Below, one piece after another: positions 21,797-30,186 of a DNA stretch of 30,186 bases. A program made the position numbers and the translations under genes. Under the pieces are notes generated by a model. The model ran no database searches. It saw only the letters and a program-made list of their open reading frames with translations, and was not told where the DNA came from. Origin of the DNA: a virus; the IMG/VR virus record IMGVR_UViG_3300050019_000036, positions 1-30,186 of that record. The stretch is one strand, 5' to 3'. The stretch's first letter is position 1. Every line of letters starts with the position of its first letter.

Positions 21797-22185
21797 TAGC
21801 CCGAAACTCTCGCGTCGATCCGGACTAATTCCCCGTTAATAACCTTCGCGTCGACGAATGTAACGGACCGCAGAACATTTCTAACGATCATCTTATCTGC
21901 ACCAGCAACGCGCGGGATACGCTGATCGACATCGAACGGCGGCTGCAATGGAACGTGGCCGCCCGGCCACTGCGCGTTATTGATCTGTGTTGGGGACAAG
22001 ATCACGTTGAGATCGGTCGCATTGATGCCGGCGACCAATTGTTCGGTTTTCATCGCGTCTACGCGCGCGCGGCACGTCACATTGATATTCGTTTGATTGG
22101 GCGCCGTCCCGATAACCCGTCGAAGGATGATATCTTCCCCAACTTGCGCCAGCGCATTGTCTAGCGCCGCGATTTCTCCGGACAC
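21796..22185 (-). CDS. Head-tail joining protein
   Basis: This 129-aa protein (GTG start immediately after the upstream TAG) has the signature of head-tail connector proteins in alphaproteobacterial siphophages: EDIILRRVIGTAPNQTNINV, TCRARVDAMKTEQLVAGI, LNVILSPTQI, QWPGG, and VNGELVRIDARVSG at the end. It should sit between portal and tail terminator. The gene order connector, small unknown, gp10-like, terminator, tube is the standard neck-to-tail order. Confidence 0.75.
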   Translation of the reverse strand: MSGEIAALDNALAQVGEDIILRRVIGTAPNQTNINVTCRARVDAMKTEQLVAGINATDLNVILSPTQINNAQWPGGHVPLQPPFDVDQRIPRVAGADKMIVRNVLRSVTFVDAKVINGELVRIDARVSG

Positions 22186-22515
22186 CTATTTCTGTCCCCA
22201 ACTTGCCGCCGGTTCAGCAGGCTTGTCGGGCACTACCGAAGTCGAACCCGAGCCTGGCGCAGCGCGCGTGGATTCCTCCAAAGGGTGGTCACCACCATTC
22301 GAAAGCAGATCCATTGCTTGTTTTAGGCCGTCAATCTCGGAATAAATGCCGGAAATAGCTTCCTTATGCGGGGCCACGGCAGCAACGCGCCTTTGTGCCA
22401 GCGATGCCTTCTCTGCAATGATGCCGTCAAGGTCAGCCTCGAAATCCCTGATCGCCTGCGGTGCGATATCCTTGGCTTGCAGCGCCTTGCTTTTGATCCT
22501 GTCAATAACGCTCAT
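22186..22515 (-). CDS. Helical protein of unknown function, 109 aa
   Basis: I prefer the start MSVIDRIKSKALQ at 22515, which has a purine-rich AGAAGAA ribosome site, over an ATG at 22605 that has none. The body is one or two long helices (DFEADLDGIIAEKASLAQRR, EIDGLKQAMDLLSNG), followed by a flexible Pro/Ser/Ala tail (GSGSTSVVPDKPAEPAAS). It lies directly before the head-tail joining gene. Function unknown. Confidence 0.65.
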   Translation of the reverse strand: MSVIDRIKSKALQAKDIAPQAIRDFEADLDGIIAEKASLAQRRVAAVAPHKEAISGIYSEIDGLKQAMDLLSNGGDHPLEESTRAAPGSGSTSVVPDKPAEPAASWGQK

Positions 22516-22640
22516 TTGATTTCTTCTATGTTCCTGATTGGTGTCATAAACTGCGATGGAGAGCCGGGCGGCAAACCAATCGAGATGGTTTTGAGTAATC
22601 GGCATTCATCGATGGAACAGGGTAAGCATTAGTTTGATCC

Positions 22641-23042
22641 CTACCTCACGCTTGCCCGCACCGCGAGCGTCGTTCCGGAATATGTTCCGGTTGTAGTTAT
22701 GATCGCAGCGAGTTGATCGCCGAGTGCGCCGTCATTCACGCCTTCGGACAGCAGATCGGCGTATACTGTGACGCCCATCGAAAGCAGTCCTTCGAGATTA
22801 CATTGCTTCGCGACGGATGCTGTCGTGAAATCGAACCTAGCGATATGCCTAAATGTTGTTCCGCCATCAAAACTCGTAACTACGATGACACTCGCCGTAC
22901 CTGATCCAGATCCATATTGGAAATCGACGTCAAGCGTAACTGCCGTCATCCCACCAAGATTTGTTATCGGTGTGAGCAAGCTTAACGGCATCGCCGCGGC
23001 GAGTTGTACAGCGGCAAGGGTATAGACTTCAGCATTGTTCAT
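22641..23042 (-). CDS. Beta-rich virion-type protein, 133 aa
   Basis: The sequence is beta-rich with an alternating hydrophobic pattern (TAVTLDVDFQYGSGSGTASV, VTSFDGGTTFRHIARFDF), typical of small capsid decoration or fibre-associated proteins, and no signal peptide. The DGGTTFRHIA motif resembles repeats in phage baseplate and decoration proteins, but I cannot name a family. It is in the structural operon between the repeat protein and the helical protein. Confidence 0.62.
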   Translation of the reverse strand: MNNAEVYTLAAVQLAAAMPLSLLTPITNLGGMTAVTLDVDFQYGSGSGTASVIVVTSFDGGTTFRHIARFDFTTASVAKQCNLEGLLSMGVTVYADLLSEGVNDGALGDQLAAIITTTGTYSGTTLAVRASVR

Positions 23043-23071
23043 GTCAGTCTAACGCCCCTTTGTCAGTCAAT

Positions 23072-23698
23072 TTACGTAACCGGATTACCGAGTGTGATCT
23101 CATTAAATTCTGAAGGCGGCATGGCACCATGCACATCGAGAAACCGCACCCGAACCTGCCCGATCAGCACCGACACTTGACCGGCAAGAGCCTGCACGGA
23201 AGCACCGACCAAACTCGCTAAGCCGGCGTATAGGGTCGATACGGTACCGGCTGCGGTGTCGGCCTGGGCACCAGTGAGCGAAACCGATGTCGGCAGCGCA
23301 CCAGCCTGCGCAACGGCCTCGTCCCCTATCAAATTTTCGGTCATCATCAATGGGATGAGTGACCCTGCCAAGACGCTCGCTTGTGCTCCATTGACCGGTG
23401 CATTGGTAACCTGAATCGTTGCGCTAATCGAGACGGAGCCCGACAAGGCCGCAGCGATTGCCCCGGTCAGTGTCAAAGCAACGCTTGGCTTCAGTGTGCC
23501 AGCAGCAACCAACGCAGCAGAACCAGTTAAAGCGACGCTTAGGGACGGTCGTATTGAACCCGCCGAAACCGTCGCCACAGCCCCGCTAATAACGATTGCG
23601 TCTTGCGGTGCAAGTGATCCAGGATTGGCGGCGCAACTAGCGCCAGATAGCGAAACGCTGAGATCGGCGACTGAGTCGTTGAGCAATAAAAGAATCAT
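23072..23698 (-). CDS. VxLTGA-repeat structural protein, 208 aa
   Basis: Most of the protein is made of about seven imperfect units of 20-24 residues around the pattern V-x-L-[ST]-G-A-x-A-x-x-x-A-G-[ST]-[LIV] (for example VSLSGASCAANPGSL, VALTGSAALVAAGTL, VSLTGAQADTAAGTV). The last 30 residues (VRVRFLDVHGAMPPSEFNEI) are non-repetitive and may be a docking domain. Such repeats recur in phage fibre or decoration proteins and probably form an extended beta structure. It follows the SGNH esterase gene. Confidence 0.65.
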   Translation of the reverse strand: MILLLLNDSVADLSVSLSGASCAANPGSLAPQDAIVISGAVATVSAGSIRPSLSVALTGSAALVAAGTLKPSVALTLTGAIAAALSGSVSISATIQVTNAPVNGAQASVLAGSLIPLMMTENLIGDEAVAQAGALPTSVSLTGAQADTAAGTVSTLYAGLASLVGASVQALAGQVSVLIGQVRVRFLDVHGAMPPSEFNEITLGNPVT

Positions 23699-23746
23699 GT
23701 CAATTCCGATTGCTTAGAAGCTTATTGCTCCGCCCATTATGGAAGA

Positions 23747-25798
23747 TTATGAAATGCTACCGCCGGTAGCCATGTTTATGTTTCCAGTGACGGTCGCTGT
23801 AACACCAGCCGACGCGGTATAAAATCCGATAGCCCCTGCAACACCGGCATTATTAAAGCCGTTGACCGACCAGACGTAATTTCCACTCACCACGCCGCCT
23901 GTCGCCGTGCCTCCGGCGTTCATGTAGTAGCCGATGAAATATGACGTGGCGTCAGGGAACGAAGAGACCATCGTGTTCCCGGTAATCGTGCTACCGTAAT
24001 AATTGCCACCATCATCGAATAGCGCAATCGCTGCGCCAAGCCCAATTGGGTAGCCCGAACCGTCCTGGGAGGGACCGCTATAATAGGTATTGCCCTGGAT
24101 CGTAACGGTGTCGGTTGGAGTCAGCGTTCCAATCGCGTAAGTCGCATTGCAGTGACCGCCGCCGGTTAACCCGAACTTGTCGAAGAGATTGTTTCGAATA
24201 ACAGGCTTGGGACCATAGCTCGCCGCAGGGCCTTCCGAAACCCAAGAATTCTCAAGCGTCAATGGACACCAGACTTTTATAATCTGGAAGTCAGGGTCCA
24301 TCCCCTTACCGCCGCCGTTCAAAGTACAGTTTGTTATGTGGATGGCCATTGTCGCGCCGACGTCGCTACGAACATTAGTAACGGATGCCCAACAATTGTT
24401 CATTGTCAGCGTACCCGAATTAGATGCGTGGACTAAAACCACAATGCCGGAAAGATTGTAACCATCAAGCGTCGTATTCTGACCATCAGGTAACGTCAAA
24501 ACTCCACTAGATAGACCGCATCCAGCCGGGATGTTTCCCGTCGTTGGGACTAACTTTCCAGTGCTTGAAGGGCATCCCACATAGTAATCAACCCCCGCAA
24601 CAGTCCCCGCGGCGGGACGCGCTGCGAATCCATTAAGAAGATTTGGAAATTGTGGCGAATCCAGAGAGCCGACCGCAGCCAATATGCTGGCTACGTAGTC
24701 CCCCATTTGCGCGTACATCGTCGCGTCCGGATGGAGCGAGTCATACATCAAGCCTAAACTGTTGGCCGAGGCCCACGAAACATATTTGGCCAGCCAATCC
24801 ACTTCAGAACAGTTGTTGGTTGCCTGAAGTCCATTGATGCCCGTTTGATAAGCGGCCTGAGCCGCCAGGACGGGTCCGGTATCCCCCGGTGTCGGCACGC
24901 AAAAAAGCACATCTCCGGACAATTTCGCCACGTTATCGACGGCCTGTATATTAGCCATGGACGTCGCTAGTAGCGTCCCGTTGTTCATGTCGTTAAGGCC
25001 GAGATAAATAATCGTCAGGTCTGGTGCAAAATAACGTAAAGCGTTTAGTGCGGTATGCGCCACGCTGTTATTCGCCCATTCGGCGGTATATGCACCGCCG
25101 AATCCACCGTTCAAAATATCAACAGCAGCAGACGTGCTAACGTATGGAACAATTCCCTGAATTAATAATTGGGCTGAAGACGTTGAAGTGATATTGATCG
25201 TATGCACACCTGCAGGAACGCTGAATGTCGTTTTTGCAAATGCAGTGACTGCATTGCTGGTGTTTACCGTCCCGAGAGAGGTTCCTCCGTCGATGTTTAC
25301 GGTAAATGATCCAGACGTAGAAAACCGAACATAATGAATATCGAAGGTATCAAAAGCGGTCGCCGGAGTAAAAGACAGCGTAGATGATGCCGTCGAGCAA
25401 GTTATAAAGCCCCCTCCATACCAGATTAACGAAGCCGTGTAGGCCGTCCAACCTGCGCCAAAAGTCACGCGAGGATCATATGCATGGACAAGGTTAAAGG
25501 TCAGGCCAATACCGATACCAAACCCAGTCCAGTTATCGGTTGTAGACGGAATACCTCTAGATGTTAGGCCACTTGCGAGCGATGCAGGCCACGCGTGAAC
25601 TCGCGCATTTACATATCCGCTAGCACCAGCTCCCCAGCCCATGGTGGTACTATCACCAACCAGAGCGATGCGCGCTCTGCCTGTATTGGCTTTTACCCGT
25701 GCTACAGCGGCTCCCCAAGTCGGCAAAGCCGAAGCCGCGATGTTAGTCGTGAAAGGAAAACCAGATAACGTCACAAAACTGAGCAATCCGATGGTCAT
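23747..25798 (-). CDS. SGNH/GDSL esterase with C-terminal beta-helix
   Basis: This 683-aa protein has all SGNH blocks: GDS (S50 in ALVGDSTTMGWG), a block II glycine (GGFGG, 231-235), GxND (N269 in YLGLNDMN) and DxxH (D353/H356 in YDSLHPD). A beta-sandwich-like insert (about 110-215) between blocks I and II resembles carbohydrate-esterase architecture. From about 385 the protein is beta-helix-like with NCxxN turns (MNNCWASV, ITNCTLNGGG, NNLFDKFG). It probably deacylates a surface polysaccharide during adsorption. It lies just after the antisense moron cassette; its ATG has no clear ribosome site. Confidence 0.85.
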   Translation of the reverse strand: MTIGLLSFVTLSGFPFTTNIAASALPTWGAAVARVKANTGRARIALVGDSTTMGWGAGASGYVNARVHAWPASLASGLTSRGIPSTTDNWTGFGIGIGLTFNLVHAYDPRVTFGAGWTAYTASLIWYGGGFITCSTASSTLSFTPATAFDTFDIHYVRFSTSGSFTVNIDGGTSLGTVNTSNAVTAFAKTTFSVPAGVHTINITSTSSAQLLIQGIVPYVSTSAAVDILNGGFGGAYTAEWANNSVAHTALNALRYFAPDLTIIYLGLNDMNNGTLLATSMANIQAVDNVAKLSGDVLFCVPTPGDTGPVLAAQAAYQTGINGLQATNNCSEVDWLAKYVSWASANSLGLMYDSLHPDATMYAQMGDYVASILAAVGSLDSPQFPNLLNGFAARPAAGTVAGVDYYVGCPSSTGKLVPTTGNIPAGCGLSSGVLTLPDGQNTTLDGYNLSGIVVLVHASNSGTLTMNNCWASVTNVRSDVGATMAIHITNCTLNGGGKGMDPDFQIIKVWCPLTLENSWVSEGPAASYGPKPVIRNNLFDKFGLTGGGHCNATYAIGTLTPTDTVTIQGNTYYSGPSQDGSGYPIGLGAAIALFDDGGNYYGSTITGNTMVSSFPDATSYFIGYYMNAGGTATGGVVSGNYVWSVNGFNNAGVAGAIGFYTASAGVTATVTGNINMATGGSIS

Positions 25799-25827
25799 TA
25801 ATTCGATACCATTGCTTGCTTCTTAAT

Positions 25828-25857
25828 TTGACGAGCGGATTAGGTTAGAGATAGTAT
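25828..25857 (+). promoter_or_regulatory. Sigma70-like promoter of the rightward cassette
   Basis: TTGACG (25828-25833) and TAGTAT (25852-25857) are separated by 18 bases. The predicted start of transcription falls at about 25864, on the ATG of the 59-aa gene (25863), which would make the mRNA leaderless. No comparable rightward promoter is seen within the late operon. Confidence 0.5.
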
Positions 25858-25862
25858 TACGC

Positions 25863-26042
25863 ATGATAAACGAGGTCGTGAACGTCATTTCAGAAGCGCT
25901 CCCCGATACCGCACAAGCGGCCCGTGCCGTCATTGGTCGGTTGCGGTATCCACTAAAGATGCCGGACGGATTCACTTACGAGGACATGATAATCGTGCGC
26001 CGCTATCTCAATTCGATTTTGGAAGAGGCAGACAATGCTTGA
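25863..26042 (+). CDS. 59-aa protein, first gene of rightward moron-like cassette
   Basis: ATG at 25863 opens a 59-codon frame (MINEVVNVISEALPDTAQAA ... YLNSILEEADNA) that ends in TGA at 26042. The protein is small, acidic and helical, with no membrane segment. It overlaps the start of the next gene by 8 bases. Against its reality: no Shine-Dalgarno. For it: promoter immediately upstream, codon-like third positions and coupling to a recognisable phage gene. Function unknown. Confidence 0.6.
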   Translation: MINEVVNVISEALPDTAQAARAVIGRLRYPLKMPDGFTYEDMIIVRRYLNSILEEADNA

Positions 26043-26229
26043 GATAAAACGCTACCCAATAGAGACAGCCCCGAAAGACGGGTCTTGGTTTTGGGGCTAC
26101 GATGGCAGAGAGGTGGAAATCTGTTGGCGTAAAGACCCGTATGGTTCAGAAGGTTGGTACGCGAAAAAAGAACTATGCCATCCGACCCATTGGCGGTCAT
26201 TTGGACCGGCTAGTTTGATGCCAGAATAG
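26035..26229 (+). CDS. DUF551-like small phage protein, 64 aa
   Basis: The product contains PIETAPKDGSWFWGYDGREV, a Trp-rich centre (EICWRKDPYGSEGWYAKKEL) and PTHWRSFGPASLMP at the end, the arrangement typical of small phage and prophage proteins (IETAPKDG ... PTHWMPLP). Function of the family is not established; such genes are common in early or accessory phage regions, not among tail genes. It ends inside the 3' end of the converging large virion gene (20-base overlap). Confidence 0.75.
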   Translation: MLEIKRYPIETAPKDGSWFWGYDGREVEICWRKDPYGSEGWYAKKELCHPTHWRSFGPASLMPE

Positions 26230-29200
26230 CCGCCCACTTCGCGCCAGGTTGAGCTAAGCTCATGTTCTGCCAAGTAGGAGCTATTGGACCTAAAACTTGA
26301 TCAACAGCTTGAACCGCACCATAACTGAATCCGACAATCGGCGCGTCGCAATCCACAAATTGAGCGGGGAAAGCAGCTCTGAAGTTTGAAGGAACGGTGT
26401 ATCCGCCCGTCACATTGACAAAGCCAGGAATAGCATTGATCGAGGCTACGGTCTGGGTCCAGTTGTTACCGTCCTCAGTAGTCGCGATAGACATCGGCCA
26501 GAATTCTGCGAATGCTGGATTGCTCAACATACCGAGCCCGTAAGTATCCCTGCCAGTCATGTTGTTGCCCCAGCTTCCTTCATAGAAACTGATGCCGATG
26601 GCGGGGACCAGACTTCCGCCAGCGAAAGTCATAAGTCTGTGGGCGTGTCGTGACCATGCTTCGGTATTGGCTTTAATCCTATAGGCAGCTCTCGGTCCAT
26701 TGACGATCTCATAATTCATCTGCCGATTGAATTCGGTGTAAACTGATGGATTGGTGCCGTTGCCAAGCGGAGCCGGTCCCAATGCGAAACTATCTCTCAT
26801 CCATTTTATATATTCTGCCGGCGAGCTATTCAGACAGGCGTGATAGCCGCTGCTCATTGTCTGGAGTGCGAACGGGCCACCCGGCGAGACCGTATACGTC
26901 CCAGTGTTGCCCGTTCCGGTTCCAAGCGCTGTGATCATCTGAGTGGTTTTGAGTGGTAGGTATTGGCCAACTTCGATGACGCCTGATGTCATGCTGTTAA
27001 CAGTTAGCGTGGTGCCGGAGATGACACCTGTAAACACCGCCTGCTGGTTGACGCTTCCGCCAGTGCAGTTGATCGCGGTCCCGCTACCCATGTTGCAATC
27101 GGCAATATTGAACGACGCGCTTAATGTGTAAGTGCCGAGGCCGCCACTTCCCGAACCGAGTGCGGTAATGGTGGTGCCTAGCGTGATGCCAGGTATAATA
27201 TTAGGTAGACCTTGTCCGGGCACACCGTCTTGATCATTCAATGCAACCCAAATTCTGTCACCGACTTTGATTGTCCCCTGAAAAACCGATGAGACATTCA
27301 GTTGATTGCCAAAGACAGAGCCGGTGAAGATATTGAGCGATGAAGCGAATGGAAAATTAGTGCCAACGCCCATCGCATAATAGACAGCGGCCTTGTTGCT
27401 CAGATCAAAACCTGCCATCGTGTCATTGACGGTGGTCTGCGACGGTCCTGTCGTCAGATATGTTCCGTTGATGTTGGATCCGGTTCCCGTAGGTGCGGCT
27501 CCGGTATTTGGATCGATCCCGACACCAAACGGCAATAAGACGGCATCCTTAATACCGGCTTGTCGTATCCCGCCAGTCTGACTAGTTCCAAATATGGTCA
27601 TGCCAGGGGTGACAAAATTGAACCCCGTTGCGGTTATGTCGCCAGGTGCACTGAGCATTTTCAGTGTGCCATTTAGATAGGATCCCCTGAAGCTAACAGA
27701 TGTCGATCCGACCCCTATTCTCAATGCTTGTCCGGTGGCTGTATCGGTTGGCAGTGTCCCCAATGTGTTAAATATAATCGGTTGGCCGGGCCAGACATGC
27801 TTATATGCTAGAGCTGCGCCATTGGGGAGCGATAATAAGGATGGCGAGGTACTAGAGATGGATGCGGTCTGAATTCCCCATTGATTTCCCGTGGTGGCTC
27901 CAGCATCGACGCTATAATAACAAGTCACCGCAAGGTCATCGACAAGATCGGGGACCGTAAGCGGACTCCCGGTGTTCGTGATCCACGCCTGGATACCGTT
28001 AAGATTAATTGCTGTGTCGTTGTCAACCGACGTATTTACACCCAACTTGCCTTCCCATGGCCTGACACCGTGCGCGCCGCCTCCGAATACATTGCGGATC
28101 TCATTCATGGCATTGGCGTACATATATCCAGCTATTAGCTCGTTATCTTCCTGTGGAAAATACTTGATGCCGGTTGCCGGATCGACGAAGTTCTGAGACT
28201 GGGCGTCAAGCCAGAAAGCTACAGTAAATTGAGTATTCCAAAGTTCATTACCAAACTGCCAATTCGGAATGAGTCCGGGGTTCAATCGTGATTTGACGAA
28301 GTTCGCCAGCAACGTCACTTCCGCAGTTTGCTTGGCTGGATCCCATAGGGACATGATATTTCCGCAAAAGGTCGAGCCGGTAAATTTATTGTTGACAGCA
28401 TATGGCACCGGCAAATTGCCGAAGTCGCTTGAGTTCACATTGCCTAGCGTGATTGTGTAATCGTCTTTCGCAGTGACCTTACAATACATTCGATTGAGTC
28501 CGGTACATGCAATTGTACTGGTACCATTTTTATCTGGTGCCGCCAGTGCAATCGGTGTGCCCGCCATCGCGTCGGCATAACTCTTGGCAATCTGGAATGT
28601 CGTCCCGGTCGGATTGCAGACAAAATAAGTATTCATGTAGACCAGCGTATTGATATTCAGATCGAACACGATCGGCTGACCGGGAAGCCAGTTTTGTATG
28701 CAATTGAATCTGTTATTGAGATAATCCGAGGTGCAGGCGACTCTCTGTCCAAAGCCGGCGCTAGGACCAGATAGACTTGTGCCTCTTAGCATCCCCCCTC
28801 CGGTGCCACTATCATTGAAGGTCGTAACAACATCACCGATCTGGTATTCGTGCTTCCAGAGAAATCCGATTTGACACGGATTGGCTTTGGTCACGATAGC
28901 CATGTAGTGATTAACCGTTCCGAACGTCGGCGGAATATGAATCCAAGGATGCTTGTTGGTTTCGTTCGCAAGCGCACAGATGGCTGCCCACGGCATCCCG
29001 AATTTAAACGGCGGCATATTTTGAAAGCTGGATGCCCAGTAATGATAGGCCACCGGGGGGAAATGCGCGAAATCGCCGACGTGCATTGAACCCTGTCCCT
29101 GCCAATCCATGAAGCGAAGCTTCCCGGCGCCTGCCGATAGCATCGCAACATTTGCAGGATCGAAGAAGGAGTTCGTCCCGGTGACGGGTCCGACACCATC

Positions 29201-30186
29201 AGAGGCAACAGCAGCTCGCCAGGCCGCCTTATTAGCTTTCAGTCCGATATAGATATCGCGCGGTGGATGCGCTGGATCGACTTGGATTGTGATATCAAAA
29301 TTAAGATCATAGGAGGCAAGCCAAGGATACTCTGCAGTTACAGTTGGTTTACCTAACGGCGTGTATTCCGTTGTGAAAGTCTGACCCACTCTCGTATAGC
29401 CGTAGGGCGTCCATCCACCACCGCCGTTATTCAACTTCTGAAGAAGTCTCTCCAATGTGATGCTGGTGGCAAGTGGGATATTCGCTACAATATCGCCGTT
29501 GACATCAAAAAAGTTATAGCTGCTGTTTAGACCGCGCCCACAATTGCCGTTATTAGGACGGCTACCCTCCTGCGCTTGATACCAGAAAGTTGTGGGTGTG
29601 GTTGTCGGAGCCACGAACACACCCATCTGATTACCGCCGACCACCACACCAGCATATATAGGCCATGAAATTTGAGTCTGACTTACGATTACTGCATCCC
29701 AGTGATGGGTATCATGATTGTATTGAGATGGGACAGCGTTAACGATGTTGATCGGCCAGATTTGATTCCTTGGCCCAAGATTATTGGTGACGGGATTTTC
29801 ATCGGCCTGATAAAGACCATGTGGGATAGCAGTGGTCGCTAATGCTGTCCATTGCCCTAATGCAGTAAATGTTCCTGATTGCGTGCCTGATGTATTGATG
29901 GAATTGCCTGCCAGCGGGCCAGTGACGTAGTTGCCCATATTAACCCATGCAGAGTTGTCCCATACCCACATTGCCGGCGGAATTGATGTGACTTGAAAGG
30001 CGTCGCCTTGTACGTTCCCGGTTAATGGAAGACTTGCCGAACTGGCGAGATTGCCCCTATTCGCATTCCAGCAAATCTGAAATGGCCCACCGGCATAATA
30101 GTTGTTAGCTTGTATATAATAATAAGAACCGCTGATTAGACCTGTCGGTAGTACAGCTCCTGCATCCGCCGTCAATCTAAATGTCG
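26210..30186 (-). CDS. Giant glycoside-hydrolase-like virion protein, 5' end outside window
   Basis: The frame is open to the window edge; a TTG at 30175 would give 1321 aa, but in-frame codons continue upstream, so the true start is probably outside. The beginning (TADAGAVLPTGLISGSYYYI) is a phage fibre-like module. A catalytic-domain candidate spans about 300-1300, with PNWQFGNELWN (Glu at about 644) matching the acid/base N-E motif after a beta strand in clan GH-A glycosidases, and SVYTEFN (Glu at about 1148) as a nucleophile candidate. Between them lies an insert (about 950-1120) of two VGxxxxxxTxITALGxGxG-GTYTxS repeats. A tail-associated glycanase is the best hypothesis; the exact family is not assigned. 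Confidence 0.7.
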   Translation of the reverse strand, partial: TFRLTADAGAVLPTGLISGSYYYIQANNYYAGGPFQICWNANRGNLASSASLPLTGNVQGDAFQVTSIPPAMWVWDNSAWVNMGNYVTGPLAGNSINTSGTQSGTFTALGQWTALATTAIPHGLYQADENPVTNNLGPRNQIWPINIVNAVPSQYNHDTHHWDAVIVSQTQISWPIYAGVVVGGNQMGVFVAPTTTPTTFWYQAQEGSRPNNGNCGRGLNSSYNFFDVNGDIVANIPLATSITLERLLQKLNNGGGGWTPYGYTRVGQTFTTEYTPLGKPTVTAEYPWLASYDLNFDITIQVDPAHPPRDIYIGLKANKAAWRAAVASDGVGPVTGTNSFFDPANVAMLSAGAGKLRFMDWQGQGSMHVGDFAHFPPVAYHYWASSFQNMPPFKFGMPWAAICALANETNKHPWIHIPPTFGTVNHYMAIVTKANPCQIGFLWKHEYQIGDVVTTFNDSGTGGGMLRGTSLSGPSAGFGQRVACTSDYLNNRFNCIQNWLPGQPIVFDLNINTLVYMNTYFVCNPTGTTFQIAKSYADAMAGTPIALAAPDKNGTSTIACTGLNRMYCKVTAKDDYTITLGNVNSSDFGNLPVPYAVNNKFTGSTFCGNIMSLWDPAKQTAEVTLLANFVKSRLNPGLIPNWQFGNELWNTQFTVAFWLDAQSQNFVDPATGIKYFPQEDNELIAGYMYANAMNEIRNVFGGGAHGVRPWEGKLGVNTSVDNDTAINLNGIQAWITNTGSPLTVPDLVDDLAVTCYYSVDAGATTGNQWGIQTASISSTSPSLLSLPNGAALAYKHVWPGQPIIFNTLGTLPTDTATGQALRIGVGSTSVSFRGSYLNGTLKMLSAPGDITATGFNFVTPGMTIFGTSQTGGIRQAGIKDAVLLPFGVGIDPNTGAAPTGTGSNINGTYLTTGPSQTTVNDTMAGFDLSNKAAVYYAMGVGTNFPFASSLNIFTGSVFGNQLNVSSVFQGTIKVGDRIWVALNDQDGVPGQGLPNIIPGITLGTTITALGSGSGGLGTYTLSASFNIADCNMGSGTAINCTGGSVNQQAVFTGVISGTTLTVNSMTSGVIEVGQYLPLKTTQMITALGTGTGNTGTYTVSPGGPFALQTMSSGYHACLNSSPAEYIKWMRDSFALGPAPLGNGTNPSVYTEFNRQMNYEIVNGPRAAYRIKANTEAWSRHAHRLMTFAGGSLVPAIGISFYEGSWGNNMTGRDTYGLGMLSNPAFAEFWPMSIATTEDGNNWTQTVASINAIPGFVNVTGGYTVPSNFRAAFPAQFVDCDAPIVGFSYGAVQAVDQVLGPIAPTWQNMSLAQPGAKWAAILASN

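Noticed and set aside
25835-25862. TAATACTAT on the minus strand resembling a T7-type promoter
   Set aside because: Only the first bases match; the CGACTCACTATAG core is absent and no single-subunit polymerase gene is seen.
1-30186. CRISPR array, tRNA genes, rRNA
   Set aside because: No regularly spaced direct repeats of 25-40 bases and no cloverleaf with a T-arm GTTCRA and CCA end were seen by eye on either strand.

Overview
The window reads as the late (morphogenesis, host recognition and lysis) region of a lambda-like siphovirus or prophage, most likely from an alphaproteobacterium of the Rhizobiales type (Bradyrhizobium or relatives). The host assignment is inference from the flavour of the small phage proteins and the GC-moderate composition; no rRNA, tRNA or housekeeping gene is present to confirm it. 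Terminase, portal, major capsid, integrase and replication genes are not in the window.

Almost everything from the right edge down to about 2.1 kb is one leftward (minus-strand) operon with very tight spacing (ATGA, TAATG and TGATG overlaps), closed by a good intrinsic terminator at 1991-2022. In transcription order it contains: a very large glycoside-hydrolase-like virion protein cut by the right window edge; an SGNH esterase with a beta-helix tail; a protein of VxLTGA-type repeats and two small unknowns; head-tail joining and neck genes; two tandem copies of a tail terminator; the tail tube protein; a GIY-YIG homing endonuclease; gpG/gpT-like tail chaperones joined by a clear programmed -1 frameshift signal; the tape measure; the M/L/K/J-like tail-tip genes; a DUF2793 tail fibre and a pectate-lyase-like tailspike.

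After the spike comes a long envelope/lysis cluster (8300 to 4437): a GH24 endolysin, a small membrane protein, a lipoprotein trypsin-like protease, two holin-like membrane proteins, a basic Ala/Pro-rich lipoprotein, a coiled-coil protein with a C-terminal membrane anchor, two small secreted or anchored proteins and a secreted RlpA-like domain. The operon ends with an HTH-metallophosphoesterase, an HslV/proteasome-like hydrolase, an Ala/Pro-rich protein and a 36-aa membrane protein.

Three things break the pattern. A rightward two-gene cassette (25863-26229) with its own sigma70-like promoter sits antisense between two large virion genes and looks like a moron. Left of the terminator lies an accessory margin: a fragment of an HNH-AP2 endonuclease, possible insertion-sequence terminal repeats, small unknown ORFs, and a HigB/HigA-type toxin-antitoxin pair with its own promoter. 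At the extreme left edge the 3' end of a rightward gene finishes in a strong hairpin.

Physically, the phage seems to be equipped for a polysaccharide-rich surface (glycosidase-like, esterase-like and beta-helix proteins) and for an elaborate exit or modification of the cell envelope. All functional calls come from reading motifs and gene order; no database search was run.
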